From Cyanophora paradoxa (Eukaryota; Glaucocystophyceae; Cyanophorales; Cyanophoraceae), in the NCBI GenBank assembly GCA_004431415.1, contig QPMI01000029.1, forward strand, positions 248,001 through 312,000: a DNA stretch of 64,000 nucleotides. The letters are read 5' to 3'. The translations under genes were made by a program, and so were the position numbers. The notes beneath the pieces were generated by a model, which did not search any database, had not been told where the DNA came from, and was given only the letters and a program-made list of their open reading frames with translations. This document shows positions 9,364 through 19,092 of this stretch, one piece after another (within the stretch, counting starts at the first letter, position 1; every line of letters starts with the position of its first letter).

Positions 9364-10590
9364 TTAGAAGTTCGAGACTTTCAGGGTAGAAATGTTGTAG
9401 CCATTGAGGACCATAACATTGTGTCGTAGGGCATAGATATCAACCTGAACAGGAGCAGCATCAGTGCATCCCGAAACAGTGAGATCCATGTAACTGGAAC
9501 TGCTGTTGAAGAAATCCTGGTAACCCATAACACTGTTCCGAAGCGAATCTTTTCCAGATTTGGAAAGAACGATTCCGTAAATATTTCCATTCTCGAATCC
9601 ATAAGTAGTATTGCCAACAGTAACACCCTTGTAATGAGAAGGAATGTGATTGATAGCCGAGAGGAAACCAGAAATGGGTTTGTTGGAGATATCGAGGGAG
9701 CGATTGTTGTGGAAGATCTGGAACTGATCGATCTTAACATCCGATACATGACCACAGAAATCCGAGTGAGTGTAGGTATTTAGTTTGTTCACCTCTCGAA
9801 CAGTCATGAGAATTGAATGAACCAGTCCGGAAACATTAGCGAGTGTAACCTCAACCGATTCACCAGCATCAGCGGTTTTGAGCGCTCGTGTCTTCTTGTG
9901 GATGACCTCTGTGATCGGAATGCGAATGCCACCTTGTTCATTTGCCATTTTCAAAAGTGTCTCAGCCTCAGCCGAAGCGATGTTTACGAATTGACAGATC
10001 AGGGAGCAATCTGAAAAGGTAACAGATCCACCGGCAGGAACTTTGACAATTGCAGCATCACGGAAATCAACCTCGATTGTTGGCATATCAGCCAGAGTGC
10101 ATAGTGGAAAATAGGCATCATCCCAGAAAGCAGCCGGGATTTTAACGATGTATTCCATAGCCTCATCTGTGCTTTCACGATCAAGTTCTTTGAAGTAACC
10201 GAGAGAAGCATACATGCTGCTCATTGTAGCATGATCATTATCAATCAGAGCGTTAACAGTAATCCAGTCACCAGGGATGATATACTTGAAACCACCATGA
10301 ACAAAGCGGACCTCATTAATAAAGGAAGAACCACCATTAGGGAGGGTGCAGGCTACACCACCACCAGTGGCAATCTTGAAATAGAGTGAAACACCAGCAA
10401 GGAGTTGTTTGCGAGGTAGATCGAAGTAAGCGGTATTCTTAAAGCCAAAAGTATTGCCTCGGGGACGAACTTGCTCGAGGAATGGTTTGTACTTGGGGTT
10501 GGTTCCGATTTGGAGACCAGGGGAAAGATAAATTTGATCAGAACCGGGAGTAACGAGGAGTTCCTTAAGGGTAGTTCCAGTGAGTGCCAT
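9364..10590 (-). CDS. Major capsid protein, double jelly-roll type
   Basis: The 408-aa protein is assigned as the hexon-like major capsid protein. It has the beta-rich composition of double-jelly-roll capsid proteins, with an N-terminal segment RPRGNTFGFKNTAYFDLPRK and a C-terminal strand pattern (VDIYALRHNVMVLNGYNIST) of the sort that closes these proteins in polinton-like viruses. It diverges from the penton gene and shares an operon-like layout with the ATPase downstream. There is no frameshift. Assignment rests on length, composition, the C-terminal pattern and synteny; a structure prediction should show two stacked eight-stranded barrels. It is less conserved than the ATPase, so I am slightly less certain. 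Confidence 0.87.
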   Translation of the reverse strand: MALTGTTLKELLVTPGSDQIYLSPGLQIGTNPKYKPFLEQVRPRGNTFGFKNTAYFDLPRKQLLAGVSLYFKIATGGGVACTLPNGGSSFINEVRFVHGGFKYIIPGDWITVNALIDNDHATMSSMYASLGYFKELDRESTDEAMEYIVKIPAAFWDDAYFPLCTLADMPTIEVDFRDAAIVKVPAGGSVTFSDCSLICQFVNIASAEAETLLKMANEQGGIRIPITEVIHKKTRALKTADAGESVEVTLANVSGLVHSILMTVREVNKLNTYTHSDFCGHVSDVKIDQFQIFHNNRSLDISNKPISGFLSAINHIPSHYKGVTVGNTTYGFENGNIYGIVLSKSGKDSLRNSVMGYQDFFNSSSSYMDLTVSGCTDAAPVQVDIYALRHNVMVLNGYNISTLKVSNF

Positions 10591-10642
10591 CTCTTATGTT
10601 TAAAATACCAAAAGAAATTTTTAAAATGCTTTATTAAACAGA
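10591..10642. promoter_or_regulatory. 52-bp divergent promoter between MCP and penton genes
   Basis: Only 52 bp separate the two divergent ATG codons. The spacer is nearly pure A/T and contains TTTAAAATACC near the MCP side and TTTATTAAACAGA just before the penton ATG. Both capsid genes must therefore be driven by overlapping, probably late, promoters with very short leaders. Confidence 0.65.
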
Positions 10643-11542
10643 ATGACGCGTCATTACCTTAATATTGATTCCAGGGACCGAGATGATGGAACCCCAACGA
10701 ACTTCACTTATAAAATTCCCCATGCAATCCAAAATGTGAGAGCCTGCAGAGTGACTAACTTTGAGATGTTCAATAACATTTACAATCTCAGCGAAAATGG
10801 AAGTTTGATTACAGGAACCTATGATGCTGGGGATGTAATTAAAACTAAGAATAACACTATTTCAAAAGGGACATATACTTCGGATAGTTTGGTGAATCTT
10901 CTAAATGCCAAATTAGCTTCACAGGTGTATGGTGCAGCAGGAACTACCTATACTCGCCATTTCTACGTTACATATGATCCTGTTACCATGTTTCTAAGGT
11001 TCATGTGCGATGCAACATTTACCCTCACCTTTGGAAGTCGGATTTTAGCGAACTTCCTTGGTTTCCCAGATCGCAGACCTGACAGTTCTGAAAATGGTTA
11101 CGCTTCTGCCCTGCTCGATTCACCTGTAACAGTTGGAGCTAATACTTATAATTACTACATTGACAGTGCTATACCGCTTGATCTTCTGTTTAACTCTTAC
11201 ATCCTTCTACATGTCGATCCACTCAAAGGCAATTATGTTAGCAAGAATACCAGTGATGATAAAGCCCTCGCAAAAATCGAGATTGATCAAACGGTAGGCA
11301 GTCTGCTAAAATACGATTCATCGAATAATTCCATGATCCTGCATGAGCAAAATGGTTTAGTGGAAGTGGAAACGCTAAAAGTTCGTCTCACATACTGGAA
11401 TGGTGCTGAAACGGATATTACCACTGACTGGTCGATGACACTTGAACTCATTACGGAAGATGATAAAGATCTGACCAAGAAAGCATTGAAGAATGTCATT
11501 AAAGAGTTGGAGGGACTCTACTTGCCGTTCTCACGGTCATAG
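10643..11542 (+). CDS. Minor capsid (penton-like) protein
   Basis: The 299-aa protein is assigned as the single-jelly-roll vertex protein. The N-terminus carries LNIDSRDRD (about residues 6-14), the I/L-x-SRDRD signature typical of penton proteins in Polintons, polinton-like viruses and virophages. A conserved-looking NFLGFPDRR segment follows near residue 130. The length agrees with the family. It pairs with the divergent MCP gene and is followed after 36 bp by a 249-aa gene on the same strand, which suggests a late cluster. The reading frame is intact. Confidence 0.87.
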   Translation: MTRHYLNIDSRDRDDGTPTNFTYKIPHAIQNVRACRVTNFEMFNNIYNLSENGSLITGTYDAGDVIKTKNNTISKGTYTSDSLVNLLNAKLASQVYGAAGTTYTRHFYVTYDPVTMFLRFMCDATFTLTFGSRILANFLGFPDRRPDSSENGYASALLDSPVTVGANTYNYYIDSAIPLDLLFNSYILLHVDPLKGNYVSKNTSDDKALAKIEIDQTVGSLLKYDSSNNSMILHEQNGLVEVETLKVRLTYWNGAETDITTDWSMTLELITEDDKDLTKKALKNVIKELEGLYLPFSRS

Positions 11543-11578
11543 GAAATACTGTAGAATAAATTTGTCTCGATATTACAA

Positions 11579-12328
11579 ATGGCAACTCGAAAGACCCAGC
11601 CAAAGAATTTCTTAGCCAAACCAGTTGAGCAAGCGGAACCAGAACGGAAACAGTTTAAGAAATCAAAAGGAACCGCTGCATATGGAACTGGTGATCTCGA
11701 TAAAAATGTTCACCAGACCATGAATGCTCACACAATTGCGCTTACTTCAAACTCAAATGATGATAATGCCCTGGTTGATCAAGTCCCACTGAACCGCATG
11801 CCTGGAGCCAAACGAGGAATCAAGAAAGGACAGTTCAAATCATCGACAAAGGACAAGGTTGCCTCATCATCAACACTGCTGAAACTGCTTGATGGTGGTG
11901 AGCGACTCTACTCAACCTATTCCGAGAAAGACCATCGCAACCGCTACTTTATTCGTTCAACCACTGGTGGACTGAAATCTGTGACATACCAGTATGCTAA
12001 GAGTCTTGTTGATGGTATCGCAGCAGAGACCAAAAACGAAAACAGGATCAAGGAACAGCCAATCACAAAGGAAAAGGTTGAGAAGAAACCAGAAGTAACC
12101 CATGAAGTCATCCCTGAACCTGTTCATGTTGCAAAAGAATCGCCAGCCGAATTGATTGCAAAGACCATCGATTATCAAGAGTCCAACAAAACGGATTTGC
12201 CGGTCCTCAATAAATCGATCCTTCGGGTTGCCACTTCGCAGGCTGATCCAGTCAACTCGATTCCAAATGCTGCCCCAATGGTCTCAGGGTTTGCCAAGCT
12301 CGGTATTAAACCTGGTTATCGCCGTTAA
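11579..12328 (+). CDS. Hypothetical 249-aa protein next to the capsid genes
   Basis: I do not recognise this protein. It is basic, low in hydrophobic residues and probably partly disordered, with Lys/Gln-rich ends, a central more ordered part around residues 95-145 (TLLKLLDGGERLYSTYSEKD) and a Pro/Glu/Val-rich linker near 165-190. The C-terminus is GFAKLGIKPGYRR. It lies immediately downstream of the penton gene on the same strand, so a virion-associated or DNA-condensing role is plausible. No membrane segment, protease triad or nuclease motif is visible. It does not resemble the adenain-type protease that would be expected here in a classical Polinton. Confidence 0.7.
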   Translation: MATRKTQPKNFLAKPVEQAEPERKQFKKSKGTAAYGTGDLDKNVHQTMNAHTIALTSNSNDDNALVDQVPLNRMPGAKRGIKKGQFKSSTKDKVASSSTLLKLLDGGERLYSTYSEKDHRNRYFIRSTTGGLKSVTYQYAKSLVDGIAAETKNENRIKEQPITKEKVEKKPEVTHEVIPEPVHVAKESPAELIAKTIDYQESNKTDLPVLNKSILRVATSQADPVNSIPNAAPMVSGFAKLGIKPGYRR

Positions 12329-12687
12329 GGGACGGCTCACGCATCATTTCCGAATTAAAAAAATCTTGAACATTGTTAGCGCTACGTAACCAATCTTATC
12401 CCGTAGGCTCAAAACTTCTTCATTTTATGGAGGCGTTGTAGAGCGAAGTGAATTATCCACAGATATCACTTTAATCACCTGTTCTACCGGGTTCAGTGGT
12501 AGAAACTTGCAGCCGACAAGTGAGCCTATTTGGTTTCGGTGGCTTTATCATTTTTCCAGCATCTTCTTTCAGAATTGGATGCTCTGCGATTGGGACCAAA
12601 ATTTGACAGGAGTTTAATCGCTATATACAGACAGAAAAACTACTTAAAGATTTCTTAACATATATTAAGAGAGTAGAAAAGGACAAA
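12329..12687. other. 359-bp gene-free interval with promoter at its end
   Basis: No ORF is supported here. Short inverted words are present (for example around 12525-12555), but none forms a strong terminator. The last 50 bp hold the promoter-like motif described at 12640-12674. Confidence 0.5.
12640..12674 (+). promoter_or_regulatory. Promoter-like motif upstream of the 85-aa gene
   Basis: CTACTTAAAGA is followed by ATATATTAAGAGAGT (12660-12674), 13 bp before the ATG at 12688. The same two-part pattern precedes the DNA polymerase gene. A shared, probably early, promoter is inferred. Confidence 0.6.
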
Positions 12688-12945
12688 ATGCCAATCAGTG
12701 AGGCTCAGAAGCGTGCTACTTACCGTTATCGTAAAACTGAAAAAGGTCAGGAATATTTAAAAAAGTATAATGCGAAATTCGCGAAGCAAATGCGTGATTT
12801 ATACCATACTGATGAGTGTTACAGAGCCATGAGAATCGTTGAGAGTTCCCAGCGTCTCTATGCTTCCAATGCAGTCTGCTTTGTGAAGTATCTCTATGGT
12901 GTCCCGTATTCTAACCGTGGTCGCAAATCGAAATATCTCTGTTAA
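12688..12945 (+). CDS. Hypothetical basic 85-aa protein
   Basis: This small, strongly basic protein is rich in Tyr, Lys and Arg. It starts MPISEAQKRATYRYRKTEKG and ends with RGRKSKYLC. I do not recognise a named domain. Composition and size suggest a nucleic-acid-binding protein. It shares its promoter-like upstream motif with the DNA polymerase that follows on the same strand, so it may be expressed with replication genes. A compact hairpin lies just after the stop. Cys residues are few and do not form a zinc motif. Confidence 0.65.
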   Translation: MPISEAQKRATYRYRKTEKGQEYLKKYNAKFAKQMRDLYHTDECYRAMRIVESSQRLYASNAVCFVKYLYGVPYSNRGRKSKYLC

Positions 12946-12950
12946 TCGTT

Positions 12951-12977
12951 TTTCTCAGCGCGATCTGCTCTGAGAAA
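12951..12977 (+). terminator. Hairpin downstream of the 85-aa gene
   Basis: A perfect 8-bp stem, TTTCTCAG (12951-12958) with CTGAGAAA (12970-12977), encloses an 11-nt loop starting 6 bp after the stop codon. It may act in 3'-end formation; no experimental analogue is known to me. Confidence 0.45.
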
Positions 12978-13128
12978 CCCGTGGGAACCGCGCTGGAACC
13001 ACAAATAAAATCTTTCTGTTATTTTTAGAGTTCAATGATCGAGCCAACCCTTTGTTATTTTATGAATGCCCTCGACTAAATATATTTTGTTGGAGACTTT
13101 TGGTTTTGCCGGTAAAATTTGACGCGAG

Positions 13129-13175
13129 TATAAAAGTATTTAAAGAAAACTTTTGTAGGTATATATTAATAGAGT
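13129..13175 (+). promoter_or_regulatory. Promoter of the DNA polymerase gene
   Basis: A TATA-like TATAAAAG (13129-13136), then TTTAAAGA and ATATATTAATAGAGT (13161-13175), lie just before the ATG at 13186. The second part matches the motif upstream of the 85-aa gene. A GTG at 13174 is in frame but overlaps this motif, so ATG 13186 is preferred as the start. Confidence 0.65.
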
Positions 13176-13185
13176 GAACAAAGAA

Positions 13186-16100
13186 ATGCCTCGACCAAGT
13201 AATCGAATTTCGAAGAATTTGCAGGATGAGATTCTCGGTTACTACATGCAAGCAAAAGTAGAAGACAAATTGACCCGAGAGCAGGATATCTATTTCTTGA
13301 GAGAATTTACTTTCAAAGCAATTAGAATTCCAAAGTTGATTGATATCAGAGATACACTGAGAGGTATCGTAGAGCCTCGTTTGTATCGCAAGCAGGAGAA
13401 GAAGGAAGCCAGAGCGGAGAGGACTGCAAAGAATGTTGCAAAACGGCAAGCAAAGACCAAAGAAGTGCAGAAATACAAAAGAAATCAGCAGAAGAAGGCC
13501 AAGAAGCAAGAGAGGGTTCACAAATGGAAGTCAAAGCAGGAAGCCAACCAGGTTCAGGTAATGAATGCCATGAATCACTTAGTCGAAGAGCTTACATGGA
13601 AAAACGCTAAGAAAAACCTAATTAACACAATCCATCGGTTTATCACTGAGAAGATAGGATGGGATGATCTCCATAGAAGACTTCAAGAGGCTTTGGACAG
13701 ACACGATGGAATTAAGTTCCAGTTCAAAGTGAAGGCCAATTACAAATACAAGGAGAAGCAAAATGGAAGGTGGACAGGAGAGTACCAATACGCAACCAGA
13801 TATCCAAGCTCAATGCAGTTTTACCTAGTTCTTCCAGCAAATGACCTAACGGATATCGTAAGACAAGCTGTGGATGATCTGCATGAAATCATGACAGCCA
13901 TTGAGTATGCAGAGGTTCACAATATTCTCGAAGTAACCCTACAAATTCTATCTTACACACCTCTGACAGGAAGTTCTTACATTCCTCTTCCAGAAGAGAT
14001 TGAAAAGAGAAAGGCTGTTATCAATCCTAAGAATGAAGACCAAGAATGTTTCCGACATGCTGTTAAGATTGGCTTGCATCACAATGATGTCATTCGAAAC
14101 CACAGATCTGAATTGAAACGATACAATAAGTGGGATAAGGAATTCGATTGGAGTCGCTTTGAGTTCCCAGTCAAGAATGACTCTAGGGTTTACGATCTAG
14201 CTTCGAAGATGATTGGTAGACCTATCAATGTCTACTTCCTTGATAACAAGAAACGAGTCTTCCCTATCCATGTGAACAAGAACCCAGCAGAGCAGCACAA
14301 GACCATTGACCTTTTGATGTGGAGTGATGGGGAGAACACCCATTATGGCTTCATTTCAAGTCTATCGAGACTCATTCCAAGCTCACACAAGGAAACGAAG
14401 TATTTCTGTAAATGCTGCTTGAAGGGATTTACAGGTCAAAGGATCCTCGATAATCACATTAGACTAAGCAGATGCTATGAACGACCAACAGCAACTATTG
14501 ATGTGATGCTGAAGCAGGAAGCTGTATTATGTGGGATCCACAGAGAAATGCAGACAAAACAGTTTGGCATCCGATGTTTGCAGTTGCTGATTTCGAGTGT
14601 CTCCTGAAATCTGTTGAAAGTGTTGTGACTCGTGTTGATGAGAAAGGTGTTAAATACGATTCAAATAATAACGAGATCAACACCGAAATTTACCAAAAGC
14701 ACATCCCTTGCGCTTACAAAATCATGATCATGCATAAGGACAAGATCCTAAGAGAAGTCCTCTACCAGAAACAAGATCCAAACAACGATGATGAGGTAAT
14801 CAATCATTTCATGACAACTCTCAAAAATATGGAGGCTGAGTTGCTTGAAAAGGTGAGAGAGGTCGAGCCAATAAAGATGGATCGATATGATAAAATGAAT
14901 TTCAAAGAAGCCACATGCTGCTACATTTGCGAGGATCAATTCGTTAAATATGGAGAAGAGGGTAAGGTTTTCATTACAAAGAAAGTCAGGGATCATGATC
15001 ATACCACAGGTAAATATCTTGGGCTGCCTGCGATAAATGCAACCTGAGAAGAAGGGTTAACCCTAAAATTCCTGTTATATTCCACAATCTGAAAGGGTAT
15101 GATGGACACTACATTCTAAAAGCTCTCGGTGAGCATGCAGACCCAGGAAAAGAGATCCGCTGTATCGCTGAGAATTTCGAGAAGTTCAAGTGTTTCGACT
15201 TTAACAGCTACAAATTCGTTGATTCCCTGAATTTCATGCAAGAAAGTCTTGACAAACTTGCTAGTAATCTCGGTCACAGAGACAACTATAAATACACCAA
15301 TGAATGGTGTGACAAGCATACAATTACGGAGACCCAAAGAGAACTCCTGATGAGGAAGGGATTCTTCCCTTATGATTACTTGGATTGCCTTGATAGACTC
15401 AGCGAAACTAAACTTCCCAGCAAAGAGGCTTTCTTCTCAAAGCTTAATGATCGTGAAATTAGCGACAGTGACTACAAGCATTGTCAGAAGGTGTGGGATG
15501 CATTTGATTGCAAGACACTTGGAGATTACATGAAGATCTACCTTGAAACCGATGTGTTCCTTCTTGCTGATGTGTTTGGTCACAATTTCCGACAGAGATG
15601 CTATAAAGATTATGGACTTGATCCCATCCATTTCATTTCAGCTCCACATCTCAGTTGGAATGCTATGTTGAAACTTACAAAGGTTGTTCTCGAAAACATT
15701 GATGATGATGAAATGTATCGTATGTTCGAGCTTGGAATTCGTGGTGGAATATCGATGATAACTACGCGGAATGCTCAGGCTAACAATCCATACATGAAGA
15801 ACTTTGATCCAACAAAGCCAATAAAATACATCATCACATGGGATGCCAACAATTTGTATGGATTTGCTATGTGTCAAAAGTTACCTATTGGTGACTTCGA
15901 ATGGATCGATAACGTTGAAGACTTTGATTACATGAAATTTGATGCTGATGGTGAAACTGGGGCATTATTGGAGGTTGATTTGGAGTATCCAGATCATTTG
16001 CATGATGAGCATAGCGATTACCCACTAGCACCTGAATCTATGGTAGTAACTGAGGACATGTTATCACCTTCCCAACTTGAAATGCTTGGTGAAGAAAAGC

Positions 16101-17193
16101 TTCCTGGAAACCGAAAGTTGGTACCCAATCTGAACAACAACACAACTACGTTCTTCACATCAAGAATCTGCAATACTATGTATCAAAGGGTATGATTGTG
16201 AAGAAGATCCATCGAGGGATTGAATTCAAACAATCGGCTTGGTTGAAACCTTACATTGATTTCAATACTGAGAAAAGGAAGCAGGCACAAAATGATTTCG
16301 ATAAGGATTTCTACAAGCTCATGAATAATTCGGTGTATGGAAAAACCATGGAGAATGTCCGGAATCGTAGCAACATCAAACTCTGCCACAACCCAGAGAA
16401 GCAGGCGAAACTGAATGCAAACCCTCTACTGAAAAAGGTTAAGATCATTACCGAGAACCTAACAGCAGTTGAAATGTATCGTGGAACTATTCTTCTCGAT
16501 AAACCAATCTATGTTGGTCAGGCGATCCTTGATTTATCAAAACTGGTCATGTATCAGTTCCATTACGATTACATTCGCAAGAAGTATGGATCGAAAGCAA
16601 AACTTCTCATGACTGACACAGATTCGCTGTATTACATTATTGAGACTGAGGATCTATACAAGGACATGAATTCTGACTCCCATGTGTTTGATCAATCGGA
16701 TTACAGCCCATCACATGTTAGTTACAATCCTAAAAATAAGAAGGTTCCAGGTGTCTTTAAAGATGATGCAGGTGATTTGATTGTTACTGACTTTGCAGGA
16801 TACAAACCAAAGGCATATTCGTACTTGAAGGATTTGAATGTCAAGGCTCTTGGTTTGGAAGAAGATGTGAAAAAAGTGATTGCTAAAAGGTTGAAGGATT
16901 TGTTAAAAGAGAAGTCGAATGCTACAGAAGAAGATGTAAAGAAAGATACTGTAAAGAGGTTGAAGGGAATCCAGAGATGTGTAGTTAAAAACAAATTAGA
17001 GTATAAGCATTTCTATGATACTGTCATGGGGCAAGAGCAGGATCCTGTTACAGTTAGAGGAATTCGTTCAAAGAACCACGAGGTATCAACACTTGAAATG
17101 AAAAAGAGGGCATTCAATGCGCTTGATACCAAGAGGTATCTTTGCGAGGATAAGGTGAATACTCTTGCAATTGGGCATTACAGAACTCGCTAA
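13186..17193 (+). pseudogene. Protein-primed DNA polymerase B (pPolB), broken into four frames
   Basis: The gene would encode about 1,335 residues. Recognisable parts, in order: a Lys-rich N-terminal region; the NPKNEDQECFRHA segment typical of Polinton polymerases; a C2H2-like finger (CKCCLKGF...); exonuclease motif I (VADFEC, about 14581); a Cys/His segment with CYIC and VRDHDHTTGKYLG; Exo II (HNLKGYDGHY); Exo III (LLADVFGHNF); polymerase motif A (DANNLYGFAM); motif B (KLMNNSVYGKT); and motif C (DTDSL). Reading passes through frames that switch at about 14521-14575, 15021-15023 and 16143-16146, each as if one base were missing. The catalytic motifs themselves are intact. It is either a recent pseudogene or an intact gene with assembly errors. 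Confidence 0.92.
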
Positions 17194-17254
17194 GGTTAGG
17201 TTAAAGAAATTGATTGCTTATTGTAAGCGGCAAGCAAGCGAGCCTTAGCGAAGC

Positions 17255-18271
17255 ATGGAGCAGGTATTGAGCTATACAAAATATAGACAAAAGCTAATCA
17301 ATGAGGGTGTAAAGTTTGATGAGGATGAATTGAAAAAGAGATTTAAAAACAGTGAATTGAATCAGATTTTCAAGAAGCCTACCAAGCCGAAATCGTTTCT
17401 TAGAATCGTAGCCCCACCCAATTCTTTTCAGGTTGATATTATATATTTCAAGGATTATAAGACAGCAAACTATGGTGTGGATCGCATGCTAGTATTCGTA
17501 GATATTTTGAGTAGGAAGGGTTTTATATTTCCTTTCAAAATGGTCACTGGGAAGGAGAAGAACGATGAGAAGAAGATTGAGATTCTAAACAAATTTAAAA
17601 GCCAAGCTGGAACAGTCCAAGCTCTTTCCGGAGATAAGGAGTTTTCAGGGAATATTTACAAGAAATGGTGTGAGGATAATGGTGTGGTTTTATACACAGA
17701 CATTGCAAAAGATGACCACATTACAGTTGGGGATAAACTCGGAATAGTTGATAGGTTCACAAGAACAATCAAGCAGTATTTAAGGAAGGCTATAAAGTCA
17801 ACTGGGAACTCGAAGTGGACTGAATTTTATGAAGATGTGCTGGCGACTTACAATAACAGTCCACACAGTTCACTGAAGAATGATTCTCCAAATGCTGTGT
17901 ATGGAAATAAAGAAAAGGAAACGTATGTTTACTTTCGTGATTCACTGCATAATAAGCATGTGAGAGAGGGATTACCAAAAGTGCAAGAAGGAGATTATGT
18001 GAGGGCTGTGAATCCAAAGGGAGTTTTCGAGAAAGAGGGTGCAAGGTTCAGTGAGAAAGTGTTTAAGGTGGCTGGTAAAGTTCAGAATAAATACAAACTT
18101 TTGGAGGATAATGAAGGTGAAACAGTTCGTGAAGTTCGAAGGAAATTCAAAATAAATGAGTTGCAAAAAGTAGATAAAGAGGCTGTCGTAAAGATACCAA
18201 CCCAAAAGAGAGTTGAGAGGGTAAAGAAAACCACAAATGTGAATCGAGTGGTTTCCCAAAAGAAGGAATAA
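17255..18271 (+). CDS. rve-type (retroviral-like) integrase with DDD triad
   Basis: The 338-aa integrase is expected to insert the element into host DNA by binding its terminal repeats. An RNase-H-like core is visible. The first Asp is in SFQVDIIYF (about D61), the second in LSGDKEF (about D127), and the position usually held by Glu is Asp in GIVDRFTRTIK (about D166), giving D,D-38-D. The C-terminal part (GDYVRAV...FKVAGKV...KINEL) resembles the SH3-like or chromo-like tails of Polinton integrases. No HHCC zinc segment is evident at the N-terminus. It follows the polymerase by 61 bp on the same strand and is intact. The basic tail ends in KKE. Confidence 0.88.
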   Translation: MEQVLSYTKYRQKLINEGVKFDEDELKKRFKNSELNQIFKKPTKPKSFLRIVAPPNSFQVDIIYFKDYKTANYGVDRMLVFVDILSRKGFIFPFKMVTGKEKNDEKKIEILNKFKSQAGTVQALSGDKEFSGNIYKKWCEDNGVVLYTDIAKDDHITVGDKLGIVDRFTRTIKQYLRKAIKSTGNSKWTEFYEDVLATYNNSPHSSLKNDSPNAVYGNKEKETYVYFRDSLHNKHVREGLPKVQEGDYVRAVNPKGVFEKEGARFSEKVFKVAGKVQNKYKLLEDNEGETVREVRRKFKINELQKVDKEAVVKIPTQKRVERVKKTTNVNRVVSQKKE

Positions 18272-18331
18272 AACAAATCGTAAGAAAGTAGTGAGAAAGA
18301 GATATAATTTGAGAAGTGGATTAACTAAACG

Positions 18332-18693
18332 TTAAGCTTTAATATCAGATCCATCATCTGATTCAATAAATCTTGTAACTGGTTTGAATCTTTGAAATAC
18401 ATCTTTGTGGTGAATTCCTTTTACATACCACCCTTTGTTTACAGGATCCATCTGAGTCCCATACACTTTGCATCGAAATTATCTTTAAATTGAACTTTGC
18501 AGTAGATCTTTTCATTTCTGTATTTAATTTCTTTTTCATTGATCGTTTGGAATTCTTTCAGTAAATCACTATTTGCATCTTCTGTATACCAAAGTTTCAT
18601 TTCATAATCCCATTTTGCTCCTTTCTCTTTTGCGATTTTTCGATCATTGTAATCACAATCAAAGTAAAACCTCTTAATTGTATTTGTCTCCAT
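18332..18693 (-). pseudogene. Two-module DUF5710-like protein with a frame break
   Basis: The minus-strand ORF starts at 18693 (METNTIKRFYFDCDYND) and contains a module of the form D-x-AK-x-KGAKWD-x-K-LWY, as in DUF5710 domains, found in primase-, helicase- and toprim-linked proteins of mobile elements. A second module begins with FKDNFDAKCMGLRW and is interrupted at about 18448-18449. In the next frame it continues with a GWY-containing segment to a stop at 18332-18334. The total length (362 bp) is one base short of a whole number of codons. Function is unknown; nucleic-acid binding is a family-based guess. It converges with the integrase gene. Confidence 0.7.
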
Positions 18694-18936
18694 TTTTATT
18701 CAGATTATCATATTATTTTTATATGAAACAATCAATGAGGATATAACAATCAGATATAACTTCGATTAAATATAATTAATCGAGATTATGATATAACTTC
18801 GATAAATAAGATTTAAGATATAACTTCGATTAATTGTCTCCATTTTTATTCAGATTATCAGATAATTTGTAATTTGTCTCCAGATTTGTATTATAACTTC
18901 TTAATTGTATTTGTCTCCATTTTCATTCAGATTATC
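18686..18936. repeat. Triplicated 5' region of the DUF5710-like gene
   Basis: The segment around the start codon and leader (TCTCCATTTTTATTCAGATT) occurs at 18686-18710, 18835-18860 and 18912-18936, the last with one substitution. Tandem duplication inside the subterminal region probably produced these copies. Only the first is followed by the coding frame. Confidence 0.75.
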
Positions 18937-19092
18937 AGATAATTTTTATATGAAAGAATCAATGAGGATTAAACCTAGATTATGATATAACTTCGATAAA
19001 TAAGATTTAAGATATAACTTCGATTAAATATAATTAATCAAGATTATGATATAACTTCGATAAATAAGATTTAAGATATAACTTCGATTAAT
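18750..19092 (-). repeat. Right subterminal repeat array
   Basis: At least seven units containing ATATAACTTCGATTA or ATATAACTTCGATAA are spread over this interval, spaced by AT-rich words such as AATAAGATTTAAG. They are the inverse of the left array. The array overlaps the inner end of the terminal inverted repeat. Confidence 0.8.

Noticed and set aside
13174-13185. GTG at 13174 as the start of the polymerase
   Set aside because: It overlaps the promoter-like motif, and a eukaryotic-type ATG follows in frame 12 bases later.
18750-19092. Resemblance of ATAACTTCGAT units to loxP arms (ATAACTTCGTATA)
   Set aside because: The match stops after about ten bases, the paired-arm and spacer geometry is absent, and no tyrosine recombinase gene is present in the element.
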